From NCBI GenBank assembly GCA_021805625.1, contig JAJZEU010000092.1:1-12327 (forward strand): a stretch of 12,327 nucleotides of DNA, read 5' to 3'. Every line of letters starts with the position of its first letter. Within the stretch, counting starts at the first letter, position 1. Shown here one piece after another: positions 1 through 7,198 of the stretch. The notes beneath the pieces are model-generated. The model searched no databases, had not been told where the DNA came from, and saw only the letters and a list, made by a program, of their open reading frames with translations. Made by a program: the position numbers and the translations under genes. The stretch comes from Microcaldota archaeon. GTDB taxonomy: Archaea; Micrarchaeota; Micrarchaeia; Micrarchaeales; CABMGC01.

Positions 1-725
1 CGGGAAACGTTTCCGCAGGTACAATTACGCAAATTGTTACAGGGCTTCCGTACGCACTCTTTTGCACGAACTACGCTGTTACCTCGGGAGGGCAGGCCGC
101 AGAAACCGCAAGCCAGACTTTGGCTCGTTTTACCGCGACTGTAGCCGCTACCGGACTTGGAACACCCGTTGCAATCGCAAACGCGGCGATTGGAGTTACT
201 GTTTCAGGAACCGGCGAATCCGTAGAGTATTCCAATCTGTACGAACCGTGGATTGTGCAGCAGCAAAACAGCCAGACCATTACACCGGGCTTTACGCTTT
301 ATGTCGATAACGGAAGTGGAAGCGCATCAAGCACACTTTTAGGTTTGGTGAAAGCAAAACTGGACGGTATTGTCGGCTCTCTGACAAATTTAGGCAATCG
401 CCCCGCAGGCGTGCCGTATACAGTTTCGGGAGTAACGCCGCTTTATTCTTCCGTCGTTGTCAGCGGCACAATTGTAGGTAACGCTTCGTCATCTGTTTTG
501 ACAAATGCCGCGCTTTCTGCTATAGACAGTTATTATGCGTCTTTAGGTTTTACTGCCACACTGGATCAAGGATCGCTGAATGCGGCAGTCGCCAATGCCG
601 TTTCTCCCTCCATTACGTCTCTTGTGGTAACGCTTTTAAACGCAAGCGGAGTTTCTGTTTCAGGTATCACGGCTTTGTACTATCAGAGAAATATTCTTCA
701 ATCTGCTACGGTTAATTTCACCTGA
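1..725 (+). CDS. Baseplate J-like protein, C-terminal part (5' end outside window)
   Basis: The reading frame is open from base 3 and has no start in the window, so the gene is cut by the left edge; 240 residues remain. The first visible residues, GNVSAGTITQ, match the Gly-Asn-Val-x-Ala-Gly motif typical of phage baseplate J/gp47-like proteins. It is followed by a short SQTLARF segment, where family members usually have an 'ARF' arginine, and later by a GNRPAGVPY stretch resembling the C-terminal domain of the family. In contractile-tailed phages this protein links the baseplate wedge to the fibre-bearing periphery. The stop overlaps the next start (TGATG), which fits the usual J-then-I gene order. 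An internal TTG at 120 is not a credible start because clear family sequence lies upstream of it. The assignment rests on motif and gene order; no search was run. Confidence 0.82.
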   Translation, partial: GNVSAGTITQIVTGLPYALFCTNYAVTSGGQAAETASQTLARFTATVAATGLGTPVAIANAAIGVTVSGTGESVEYSNLYEPWIVQQQNSQTITPGFTLYVDNGSGSASSTLLGLVKAKLDGIVGSLTNLGNRPAGVPYTVSGVTPLYSSVVVSGTIVGNASSSVLTNAALSAIDSYYASLGFTATLDQGSLNAAVANAVSPSITSLVVTLLNASGVSVSGITALYYQRNILQSATVNFT

Positions 726-1372
726 TGGATTGGTCACAAGTTCAAGCCCGGCTATATGATCTGCCGCCAACGTATTTACGGTCTGGCAATATTTTTACGT
801 GGCTGCAAAATTCATATGCAGCAGGGTTGACATGGTTTACGCAGAGCATGGATGGCCTTGCGCTGCAATATGATTTTAACAGCGCGCAAGGAAACTGGCT
901 GAATGTATGGGGAAGCCTTTTTAATCTTCCTAGCCAGTCAACCGAAACAGATACGACATATCGTAATCGCATCAAGTTCACTTTGCAGTTAGGGCGCACA
1001 ACGCCGGTTGCGATCCAGCTTTATACGCAAGATGCGCTTGGCTACCAAAATAGTGTCAGTGAAGATTTTACGACAGTTTCATGGAGCATGACGCTCACAT
1101 CGCCAATTACGTCAAACGCCTATACGACTCTTGCCAACAATCTTGGTGTCGTGCGCCCTGCTGGAGTGCCTTTCCTGCCGATTTATATACCTAGCGGGGG
1201 GCTGTATTTAGGCTCTATCAATTATCTAGGCGCCCCTAGTGTAACAGGCGCTTATCTGGTAGAATCAACTTCTTCGGTATTGCCGATCATTTCGCCTAAT
1301 ACAGCCCCTGCTCAATCCACTTTGCCGACGACTTATCTGACCGATCCTACCTTAAATCCGAGTTTAGCATAA
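725..1372 (+). CDS. Baseplate/tail protein, gpI-like
   Basis: This 215-residue protein directly follows baseplate J and precedes the fibre gene, the position held by tail protein I in P2-like phages. Residues about 75-110 contain WLNVWGSLFNLP followed by ETDTTYRNRI. This is the 'W-x-x-x-W-G-x-x-x-x-x-P ... E-x-D-x-x-Y-R-x-R-I' signature seen in many phage wedge or tail proteins of the gpI/DUF2313/DUF2612 type. The C-terminal third is rich in Ser, Thr, Pro and Gly and may be an extended linker toward the fibre. The ATG overlaps the upstream stop by one base, and the TAA stop overlaps the next ATG by one base, so translation is probably coupled through all three genes. The role at the baseplate periphery is inferred from position and motif; the exact family is not certain. 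Confidence 0.7.
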   Translation: MDWSQVQARLYDLPPTYLRSGNIFTWLQNSYAAGLTWFTQSMDGLALQYDFNSAQGNWLNVWGSLFNLPSQSTETDTTYRNRIKFTLQLGRTTPVAIQLYTQDALGYQNSVSEDFTTVSWSMTLTSPITSNAYTTLANNLGVVRPAGVPFLPIYIPSGGLYLGSINYLGAPSVTGAYLVESTSSVLPIISPNTAPAQSTLPTTYLTDPTLNPSLA

Positions 1373-2808
1373 TGCAACAGCCGAATTATACAGACCTTCA
1401 ATACGTCAATGGCGCTTTGCTTAACAGCGGGCAAGCATATATTGCGGCGTCTCTCAAGGATTTAGGATATCGTTTGTTCAGCGGCGGCTTTATCAATTTC
1501 AACGAATTGACGATTACGCCTTCCAATCTTACGATTGCGGTGGTTGCTGGATCAAATTTTCGGCTTCTTGACGGCAACGGAAATCTGGCGGGATTTTACG
1601 GCACTACCAATGGCGCGACGACAGATACTTTGACGATTGATTTTTCGTCTTTTGTTCCCAGTTCTGGATCGCAGCTTGTATATCTTCTTGCATCCAAACT
1701 GGCAATCACGGAAAATCCTGTTGCCGTTATCGGCCCTCCCATCGGGCATCCTGATTACAACCCTGCGAATGCGCCGTTTACGTGGAATTTTGAAACGCTT
1801 GACAGCATTCAGCTTGTCGCGTCTACAACGGCCCCAGATAACGTCACAACTTTTGAGGTTTTGCGCACTACACTGGTTGCGGGGCAAACCTCCATTACCT
1901 CTTACTCGACTGCCAACGCGCGTTATGCACAGCCTAATCAGTCCGTAATCGTTTATGCAGGCAATCCTAACGGCAATCTTGCCGGCGTGCAAGGCGGTAA
2001 TGGAGTTACGCCTTCTATCGTATGGGACACAAGCGATAATCTGTTTTGGGTTTGCACTACGACCGGATCAGACAGCACGGCGGTCTGGACCGGCGCCGCC
2101 AATCTTCAAGGCAATTCCAGTTATACTTTTGACGTTGCAAACGCCGTTCCAGGTACGCAAAATGCGATTCCGATTACTCAAGCTGATACACGATACGCTT
2201 CTATAAGCGCTTTTACGCGCATGTCTTCTTATACGTCTGCGGGAACATATACATTTACCGTTCCTGCAGGGGTCACGAAAATCAAAGCGATTGTGACGGG
2301 AGGCGGAGGGGGCGGCGCAGGTTGCACACCTGCTGGCGGTAACAATTACCAATCTGCGGCAGGTGGTGGTGCAGGGGGAACTGCGATTGGGGTTTATACT
2401 GTTACGCCAGGAACAAACATTACGATTACCGTAGGGGCCGCAGGAACAGCGGGCGCTGCTGCAAACGGAAATGGCGGCACAGGGGGAACGTCCAGTTTTG
2501 GCGCGTTTGCCACGGCAGCAGGGGGTACGGGGGGCGCGTGGGCTACTAATGTAGTGAGCGCAGGGGGCGGCGGAGGGATTGCTTCGGGAGGCTCCATAAA
2601 TACGCAAGGAGGCGAGGGCGGCGACGGCCAAAGTGGTTCATTTATCAAGGATGGTCATGGAGGGGCTTCTTGGTGGGGCGGCGGAGGCCGCGCTGGTTCG
2701 TCGGGAGGCGTGGCGGGAACTGCATATGGTTCTGGAGGCGGCGGCAATTATCAACTGGCAGGAGCCGGAGGCGCTGGGCAAGTAGGTGCCGTGGTATTAG
2801 AGTATTGA
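1372..2808 (+). CDS. Tail fibre protein with glycine-rich C-terminal domain
   Basis: This 478-residue protein is probably a receptor-binding fibre. Residues 1-190 form a beta-rich N-terminal part, presumably attached to the baseplate. Residues about 191-240 carry a segment (VIVYAGNPNGNLAG, then SIVWDTSDNLFWVCTTTG) that recurs in many phage fibre proteins. From about residue 287 there is a conserved entry strand (SAGTYTFTVPAGVTKIKAIV). It leads into a long glycine-rich domain with runs such as GGGGGG at 310-315 and many GG-x-G units up to residue 476. Gly-rich domains of this type form packed polyglycine helices in fibre tips such as the T-even-type gp38 adhesins; structural equivalence here is inference. 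The GGN-rich coding sequence explains the long spurious reverse-strand ORFs over this gene. It is coupled to the upstream gene by a TAATG overlap. Confidence 0.85.
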   Translation: MQQPNYTDLQYVNGALLNSGQAYIAASLKDLGYRLFSGGFINFNELTITPSNLTIAVVAGSNFRLLDGNGNLAGFYGTTNGATTDTLTIDFSSFVPSSGSQLVYLLASKLAITENPVAVIGPPIGHPDYNPANAPFTWNFETLDSIQLVASTTAPDNVTTFEVLRTTLVAGQTSITSYSTANARYAQPNQSVIVYAGNPNGNLAGVQGGNGVTPSIVWDTSDNLFWVCTTTGSDSTAVWTGAANLQGNSSYTFDVANAVPGTQNAIPITQADTRYASISAFTRMSSYTSAGTYTFTVPAGVTKIKAIVTGGGGGGAGCTPAGGNNYQSAAGGGAGGTAIGVYTVTPGTNITITVGAAGTAGAAANGNGGTGGTSSFGAFATAAGGTGGAWATNVVSAGGGGGIASGGSINTQGGEGGDGQSGSFIKDGHGGASWWGGGGRAGSSGGVAGTAYGSGGGGNYQLAGAGGAGQVGAVVLEY

Positions 2809-2809
2809 A

Positions 2810-3298
2810 ATGCAGGCTCTCATTTTCAATAACCAGGTTTGTGAAATCTGCGCCAATCAATTTCCGGTGCATACCGGATTTTCGTGGGAATCGGTTCCGC
2901 CAAATCTGAACGTGCAGCCCGGCTGGCAGTTCAAGAATGGCAGCTTCATTGCTCCCTCCCCTGCAGGAACAAATCTTTCTCAACTAGCCACATCTGCGCT
3001 GAGCGCCACTGTCACGATTGAATGCACTTCCAATCCGGCGCTTGATGGCGAATATGCTTGCGGGCTGCATGAGCGCAGCGATATTTTGTCTGAAATTGTC
3101 AGTCTGGCAGAATTTGGCACTTTCACCAGCCAATCAACTACGCTAGACTATTATGACATAAATAAGACTGCGCACCAATTCAGTGTATCAGAGTTCAAAA
3201 CGTTTGCAGCTAAGCTGGCGCTTTACATCAACCAATTGAAAATCGTTCAAAACACAAATTCAGGTTCACTTCCTTCTTCTGTTCTGGTGCTGCCATGA
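2810..3298 (+). CDS. Tail fibre-associated protein (DUF4376-like C-terminus)
   Basis: This 162-residue protein starts two bases after the fibre stop. Its N-terminal 50 residues (VCEICANQFPVHTGFSWESV, then PGWQFKNGSFIAP) follow a pattern frequent in small proteins encoded right after phage fibre genes: a hydrophobic strand, 'FPVH..-F-W', a short 'PGW-x-F/Y-x-x-G-x-F' and a proline. The second half, with LDGEYACGLHERSDILSEI and LDYYDINKTAHQFSVSEFKT, resembles DUF4376, which is often found at the end of fibre or fibre-assembly proteins. A role in fibre assembly or as an accessory tip protein is likely but inferred. No strong ribosome binding site is visible, so translation probably depends on re-initiation from the fibre gene. 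Its stop overlaps the next gene by ATGA. Confidence 0.62.
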   Translation: MQALIFNNQVCEICANQFPVHTGFSWESVPPNLNVQPGWQFKNGSFIAPSPAGTNLSQLATSALSATVTIECTSNPALDGEYACGLHERSDILSEIVSLAEFGTFTSQSTTLDYYDINKTAHQFSVSEFKTFAAKLALYINQLKIVQNTNSGSLPSSVLVLP

Positions 3299-3648
3299 CA
3301 ATCACCGCTAAAATGGAAAAAGTTCTTTCTGTTTTTTCAGCTTTTATAGCGAGACGGCTTATTGCCTTGGGATTTATCGAAGATGAATTGCTGAATGTAG
3401 TTCTTTTTGATGGAGCCTACAATCAGACACTTTCTGTGCATGCGGCGATTGCCGCTCGGCAGCATAAACGCTGGGGCTGCATCTTGTGCAAGATGCTGTC
3501 ATGGATGGTGCAGAAAGATCACTGCGAAAAGACTTTGGCAGACAAGCCTATGTCTTTCTTTGACTGTTTAAGAGCGTTCTTCTGGATTTCTTTGACGTTC
3601 GCAGCAATTGGATTTGTAATGTTCTTTTTCATTCGTCTGCTATTTTAA
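3295..3648 (+). CDS. Phage membrane-anchored protein of unknown function
   Basis: This 117-residue protein starts in an ATGA overlap with the upstream gene. Residues about 30-80 (DELLNVVLFDGAYNQTLSVH, then WMVQKDHCEK) match a small phage family that I know from lysis-region neighbourhoods of many Proteobacterial phages. Its usual pattern is 'N-x-x-x-x-G-x-x-x-x-T-L-S-x-R-A ... A-L-F-F-x-x-x-D-H-C'. The function of that family is not known to me. Here the protein carries an added C-terminal hydrophobic helix (residues about 94-116, FFWISLTFAAIGFVMFFFI), so it is probably anchored in the inner membrane. Four cysteines (62, 65, 77 and 91) are present, two of them in a C-x-x-C. It may belong with the lysis functions, but that is a guess from context. 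Confidence 0.6.
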   Translation: MTITAKMEKVLSVFSAFIARRLIALGFIEDELLNVVLFDGAYNQTLSVHAAIAARQHKRWGCILCKMLSWMVQKDHCEKTLADKPMSFFDCLRAFFWISLTFAAIGFVMFFFIRLLF

Positions 3649-3671
3649 AAAGTGGGTTCTTAGATTACAAT
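3643..3671 (+). promoter_or_regulatory. Possible weak promoter in the gap before the coiled-coil gene
   Basis: The 90-base gap from 3649 to 3738 is AT-rich and is one of the few breaks in the chain of overlapping genes. TACAAT at 3666-3671 matches the sigma-70 -10 consensus in five of six positions. The hexamer 17 bases upstream (TTTTAA, 3643-3648) is poor and overlaps the previous stop codon. A second -10-like TATAGT at 3718-3723 has no acceptable -35. No hairpin is visible. This is a weak candidate only. Confidence 0.2.
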
Positions 3672-3738
3672 AATTTAAGATTAGCCGTTCAGCAATAGTG
3701 GATGGTTGGATATATGGTATAGTAAGCAGAGGATTAGA

Positions 3739-4074
3739 ATGCAGGATATTCCCACTGAAATGCAGATTGAAATTGAACGGCTTAAAACGGAAGATTCTCG
3801 TATTTGGGCTGAATTATCGGAGCAGCGATCTACAATCGTCGTTCAATCCGCCGCAATTGCCCGTCTTGAAACTGTTGTCAATAATATCAATCAGCATATA
3901 GAGGGTATCAGAACAGACGTTGGGGCACAATTCAAGACGATCAATACTCGTCTCGATACAGCGCTTTCATCGACTTTGCGCGCACTGCCGCCTTGGGCTG
4001 CCGGCATAGGGGCGATTGGAGCACTCATATTGGGCGCCCTGCTTGAACATTATGGAATCAAGGGGCTTCTTTAA
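3739..4074 (+). CDS. XhlA-like coiled-coil protein with C-terminal membrane helix
   Basis: I choose the ATG at 3739 because AGAGGA at 3728-3733 lies five bases upstream; an in-frame TTG at 3706 adds eleven residues but has no ribosome binding site. The 111-residue product has a long heptad-like helix (residues about 8-80, rich in I/L/V at regular spacing), a PPW break at 84-86 and a membrane helix (about 87-104, AAGIGAIGALILGALL). This is the architecture of haemolysin XhlA-type phage proteins, which act at the membrane with holins and endolysins. Some tail-associated proteins also look like this, so a lysis role is inferred. The stop overlaps the next start as TAATG. Confidence 0.6.
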   Translation: MQDIPTEMQIEIERLKTEDSRIWAELSEQRSTIVVQSAAIARLETVVNNINQHIEGIRTDVGAQFKTINTRLDTALSSTLRALPPWAAGIGAIGALILGALLEHYGIKGLL

Positions 4075-4670
4075 TGCCTCAAATTTATCAGCTTCCTGCA
4101 GCGGGAGCGCTTACAACTGAAGAACTGGTTGTAATTTCGCAAAACCAGATTGCGTCTACAACGTCAATCGCGGATTTGCTGGCGTCCTTGCCAAATGTTC
4201 CTACTCCCGTCAATATTTCTGCGCAGATTATTACTCCTGCGGGCACGTCGCTCAATTTGACGGCGGCACAAGTTGCTGCAGGCGACGGCACAACACTTGG
4301 TACGAATAGCGCAGGCAAACTTTCTGTCAGCGGCGCTACGGGATCGCCGGGGTCTGCGGGCGGCGTCGTTATCACAGACGCTTCAAACCACATCAGCAGC
4401 CAGACAGTTTTGCCTACGGGCGCATCAAGCGCTGCGTCTTTGGCGGATATTGCGCAATTGGCGGAATATCTTTCAATTGTCGTATCAGGCAATGCTTCAG
4501 ATTACATGCGCATCAATGTTAGCGGCACCGCACTTGAAGCAAGAACGGCGGCAGAAGTGCTTTCTGATATCGGCGGTTTGGGAAATACAACCGTATCTTC
4601 CCTGCCTACATCATTGCCTGCTACTGCGGGCGTCTTATGGAATAACGGAGGAATGATAAGCGTGTCATGA
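4074..4670 (+). CDS. Tail-associated protein, long tandem paralogue
   Basis: This 198-residue protein opens with IYQLPAAGALTTEELVVISQ, a motif of the type 'I-x-x-L-P-x-x-x-x-L-x-x-x-E-x-x-x-x-x-Q' often found at the N-terminus of phage fibre or spike attachment proteins. The middle (about 45-170) is low-complexity Ala/Ser/Thr/Gly sequence typical of fibre shafts, including ALEARTAAEVLSDIGGL, another common fibre phrase. It ends with LPATAGVLWNNGGMISVS, a C-terminal tag seen on many virion proteins ('G-x-L-W-x-x-G-G-x-x-x-V-S'). The next gene repeats both end motifs in a much shorter protein. It sits immediately upstream of the tailspike, so it may be an adaptor between spike and baseplate; that is inference. 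It overlaps both neighbours (TAATG and ATGA). Confidence 0.65.
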   Translation: MPQIYQLPAAGALTTEELVVISQNQIASTTSIADLLASLPNVPTPVNISAQIITPAGTSLNLTAAQVAAGDGTTLGTNSAGKLSVSGATGSPGSAGGVVITDASNHISSQTVLPTGASSAASLADIAQLAEYLSIVVSGNASDYMRINVSGTALEARTAAEVLSDIGGLGNTTVSSLPTSLPATAGVLWNNGGMISVS

Positions 4671-4909
4671 CGGAAATTTATGGTGCGGCGCAGCCGCTTA
4701 CGGGCGCGGAAATCGTCAATATTCTTCAAACACAGAATGGGCAGATGGTCAATTGCAGCATTCCAGTTTCACAAATCGCAGCGCTTGCATCTGGCAGCGG
4801 CGGCACAAGCAGTTTTGATTTCGCCTCATACGCGGATTCTCTTTCTACAACTCTGCCTTCTGTTTCAGGAACTCCCTGGAACAATGGCGGTTTGATTTCA
4901 GTTTCGTAA
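4667..4909 (+). CDS. Tail-associated protein, short tandem paralogue
   Basis: This 80-residue protein begins in an ATGA overlap with its longer paralogue. Its N-terminus (TEIYGAAQPLTGAEIVNILQ) aligns with the start of the upstream protein, and its end (SGTPWNNGGLISVS) aligns with the same C-terminal tag. The low-complexity centre of about 110 residues is absent, leaving only a GSGGTSSFDF linker. It is therefore best read as a shortened or minimal copy arising by duplication followed by loss or divergence of the middle. The function is unknown; a role as a spike-attachment or capping piece fits its place just before the tailspike gene. AAGGA at 4908-4912, overlapping its stop, serves the next gene. 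Confidence 0.65.
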   Translation: MTEIYGAAQPLTGAEIVNILQTQNGQMVNCSIPVSQIAALASGSGGTSSFDFASYADSLSTTLPSVSGTPWNNGGLISVS

Positions 4910-4921
4910 GGAATAAATATA

Positions 4922-6622
4922 ATGTCTGGCACTTATCCTGCTCCTCATTTTGCATCTGTCACTCTTGATACGCCGTTAACAGTTTCTGGAGGTGGCACTG
5001 GCTCTAGTTCTGCCGCTACAGCGCGCAGTAATCTTGGGGCGGCAGCTTCTGGTGCGAACTCAGATATCACAAGCCTCACTGGCCTAACCGCCCCGCTCAG
5101 CCTTGGGCAGGGGGGCACGGGAGCCACAACCGCTGCGGGCATTGCGGGCGCAATCTCGGCCAATTTCTACGTCGCCACAATCGCAGCCCTCCGCGCCTTG
5201 ACCAGCGCCACAACTGCCACGACTGCCTCGGTCTCCGGCTATGCGGCGCCAGCGGATGGCGGTGGTGGCATTTTCGTGGTCAATGCCAACGACACGGCCT
5301 CGGCAGACAATGGCGGCACGATCATTGTCGATGCGGCGGGGCGCAGGTGGTATCGGATTTATTCCGGCGCGCTCAATGTCAAATATTTCGGAGCGAAGGG
5401 GAACGGCGTCACAGATGACACTGCGGCAATTCAAGCCACGATCAATGCTGGGGGCGCAAATTGCCAGATATACCTGCCAGCAGGGACATACCTCAACAAC
5501 TCGGCCAGCGGGTCGATCACCATATCAAATTCTGGTGTGTCAATTTCGGGAGCCGGCCAAGGCGTTACCACCATTCAAGCCACTGGGTCATCGCCTGCGG
5601 CAATATTTGCAGCGCTAAGCTCGACCGACAAATCGGATATTACGATTTCCGATATGACGCTGGACATTAACGGCGTAAATAGCGGCATTCAGGTCCAGTA
5701 TGTATCGCGCTTTACGGTGCGCAGGTGCCGGATCATCAACAATCAATATTGGGGAATTAACATAGGTGTCACTTTGGGCACCAGCACTACTGTTGCCAAT
5801 AGCGAAGTGACTATCGAAGATTGCTGGTTCGGTGGCGGAAAATCCACCTACGAAAGCCTTCTTCTTTTTAATTGTGCTAAGATCACCGTCAACAACTGCT
5901 ATTTTGATTCCGGAGCAAGCGGAACGCCGGGTGTTGGTCTTTACCAAAACCTTGACCGGGTTTCAATTTCAAGTTGTCACTTTGATGGCCTTGATATCGG
6001 GCTTTATTATTCCGTCTCGACAAATAATATTTCCATTAGCGGGTGCTCCTTTAGTGGCTGCACCGTCGGCGTAGAGGGCGCAAATCAATCGGACAACGGC
6101 GCTTTCGGCCAGAACACGGTCTACGGACTCAGCATTGCCAACTGCACATTTGAGAGCGGCGGTGTGCATATGCAATTGGGTGCTACGCAAGGGGCGTCTG
6201 TTTCCAACTGCACGTTCTACAATTCCCAGCAGCAGCCGATGCAGATCACGCAAGGAAATTCGCCGGTTAGCTCGTCGGCGAACTTCCCCATGATTTCAAA
6301 TTGCGAATTTCGCAATAACTGTTTGAACGCAGGCGGATCAACCAATAACGCCGCGATCTTGATTTCGGGCGCAGCCAATTCTTTCGGCATCATCACTGGA
6401 TGCGCATTTGAAGATAATCAAGCAACGCCCACACAGAATTATCCTATAGTTTTCAGCGGCGCCTACACCTTCACCGGCTGGCGCGCGTTCGGATGCGTGA
6501 TCACGCCCTATAACTCCGCAACAAGCGTGGCTGTGGCTGGAGGTGCCACTATTTCCTCGTTCGTTCTGTATGGCTGCACGAATGTGTCCGCCACACTTCC
6601 ATCAGGCGTTTCTCAGGTTTGA
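4922..6622 (+). CDS. Tailspike, pectate-lyase superfamily right-handed beta-helix
   Basis: This 566-residue protein is the clearest receptor-binding or depolymerase candidate. Residues 1-12 (SGTYPAPHF) and two GGTG units (23-27 and 64-67, in SGGGTGSSSAATARSNLG and LGQGGTGATTAAG) form a fibre-type neck. Residues about 108-150 (PADGGGGIF, DNGGTIIVDAAGRRW) lead into VKYFGAKGNGVTDDTAAIQA (153-172), the hallmark entry to the Pectate_lyase_3 beta-helix. From residue 269 on, coils repeat the pattern [V/I]-x-[I/V]-x-x-C-x-[F/I], with cysteines at 269, 301, 326, 352, 375, 408, 430, 461, 494, 525 and 552. Proteins of this type bind and often cleave host surface polysaccharide; the substrate cannot be read from sequence and no catalytic residue is assigned. 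AAGGA (4908-4912) lies nine bases before the ATG. GC rises sharply inside the gene compared with its neighbours. Confidence 0.9.
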   Translation: MSGTYPAPHFASVTLDTPLTVSGGGTGSSSAATARSNLGAAASGANSDITSLTGLTAPLSLGQGGTGATTAAGIAGAISANFYVATIAALRALTSATTATTASVSGYAAPADGGGGIFVVNANDTASADNGGTIIVDAAGRRWYRIYSGALNVKYFGAKGNGVTDDTAAIQATINAGGANCQIYLPAGTYLNNSASGSITISNSGVSISGAGQGVTTIQATGSSPAAIFAALSSTDKSDITISDMTLDINGVNSGIQVQYVSRFTVRRCRIINNQYWGINIGVTLGTSTTVANSEVTIEDCWFGGGKSTYESLLLFNCAKITVNNCYFDSGASGTPGVGLYQNLDRVSISSCHFDGLDIGLYYSVSTNNISISGCSFSGCTVGVEGANQSDNGAFGQNTVYGLSIANCTFESGGVHMQLGATQGASVSNCTFYNSQQQPMQITQGNSPVSSSANFPMISNCEFRNNCLNAGGSTNNAAILISGAANSFGIITGCAFEDNQATPTQNYPIVFSGAYTFTGWRAFGCVITPYNSATSVAVAGGATISSFVLYGCTNVSATLPSGVSQV

Positions 6623-6632
6623 AAATCATCCC

Positions 6633-6773
6633 ATGACCGACCCATGGCCTACGACGCAGCCGCCGTATTTCGAGCGCGTCGGCATCATTTCTGGTTGCGC
6701 GCTGCACGGCACAACAAGCGCAATTCAAAATATCGGTTCCACCATGACAGTCGGCACTAACTATACAGTCTAA
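6633..6773 (+). CDS. Small ORF resembling a detached beta-helix coil
   Basis: This 46-residue ORF starts ten bases after the tailspike stop and ends in a TAATG overlap with the next gene. I use the ATG at 6633; the frame is open upstream but would then lie inside the tailspike. No good ribosome binding site is visible. The core VGIISGCALHGTTSAIQN repeats the tailspike coil pattern (hydrophobic strand, G-C, turn, then Asn), so it may be the last coil of an older spike left in another frame, or a small spike accessory protein. The N-terminal part (TDPWPTTQPPYFER) is Pro-rich and unlike a coil. It is probably translated, given its tight fit between two genes, but this is uncertain. Confidence 0.45.
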   Translation: MTDPWPTTQPPYFERVGIISGCALHGTTSAIQNIGSTMTVGTNYTV

Positions 6774-7198
6774 TGTCCTTCTTTTCTCGCCTGAACAAAT
6801 CCATAGAGCGTAGCGAAAAAGCCGTCATTCAGGCAATGTCGCGCGGACGCCGCGCTCTGTGGTGGACAATTTTTGTCATTCTGGCGTGGATGTTCTGGAA
6901 CCTGACCGCTGCGGCGCCGTTCAGATTTGATCCTTATCCCTATGTCTGGCTGATGGGAATCATCACCGAACTTTCCTACCTGCAGAATATCGTGATCATG
7001 ACTGATCAGGAAACTGCAGCTAAATACCTGGATAAAGTGCAGCAAAGCATGCTGCGTATGCTGGAAGGGCAGGCGGCGACGGGGCAGGTAACACTTGAGC
7101 ACGTTAAAACCGCTGCACAACGCGATATCTTCATCATGGAACAACTTGGAAAAATAGAGCATCGTCTAAATGAAATCCAACTTCGACTCCTGCATTAA
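6773..7198 (+). CDS. DUF1003-like membrane protein
   Basis: This 141-residue protein has two membrane helices, about 28-48 (ALWWTIFVILAWMFWN) and 56-76. The second contains FDPYPYVWLMGIITELSYLQ followed by NIVIMTDQE. This is close to the DUF1003 core 'F-D-P-Y-P-F-x-x-L-x-x-x-x-S-x-x-A-x-x-x-x-x-I-x-M-x-x-x'. The remainder (77-141) is helical and charged and may lie in the cytoplasm. The biochemical role of DUF1003 is not established to my knowledge. Its place between the tailspike and the endolysin suggests a membrane or lysis-related function, for example as a second holin or regulator, but nothing in the sequence proves it. Its 3' end overlaps the endolysin gene by 29 bases in another frame. 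Confidence 0.72.
   Translation: MSFFSRLNKSIERSEKAVIQAMSRGRRALWWTIFVILAWMFWNLTAAAPFRFDPYPYVWLMGIITELSYLQNIVIMTDQETAAKYLDKVQQSMLRMLEGQAATGQVTLEHVKTAAQRDIFIMEQLGKIEHRLNEIQLRLLH

Noticed and set aside
1552..1992. Reverse-strand ORF of 146 residues
   Set aside because: Arg/Lys/Cys-rich shadow of the fibre gene, antiparallel to a well-supported coding frame.
2068..2648. Long reverse-strand ORFs (187 and 84 residues) over the fibre gene
   Set aside because: They are complements of the GGN-rich glycine domain, which yields Pro, Ala, Arg and Cys-rich frames with few stops. They lack a ribosome binding site and any recognisable motif.
3706..3738. Upstream TTG start for the coiled-coil protein
   Set aside because: No ribosome binding site precedes it, whereas AGAGGA is correctly placed before the ATG at 3739.
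4273..4656. Second + strand frame of 127 residues inside the long tandem paralogue
   Set aside because: The composition is unnatural and it lies wholly within a gene that has recognisable motifs at both ends.
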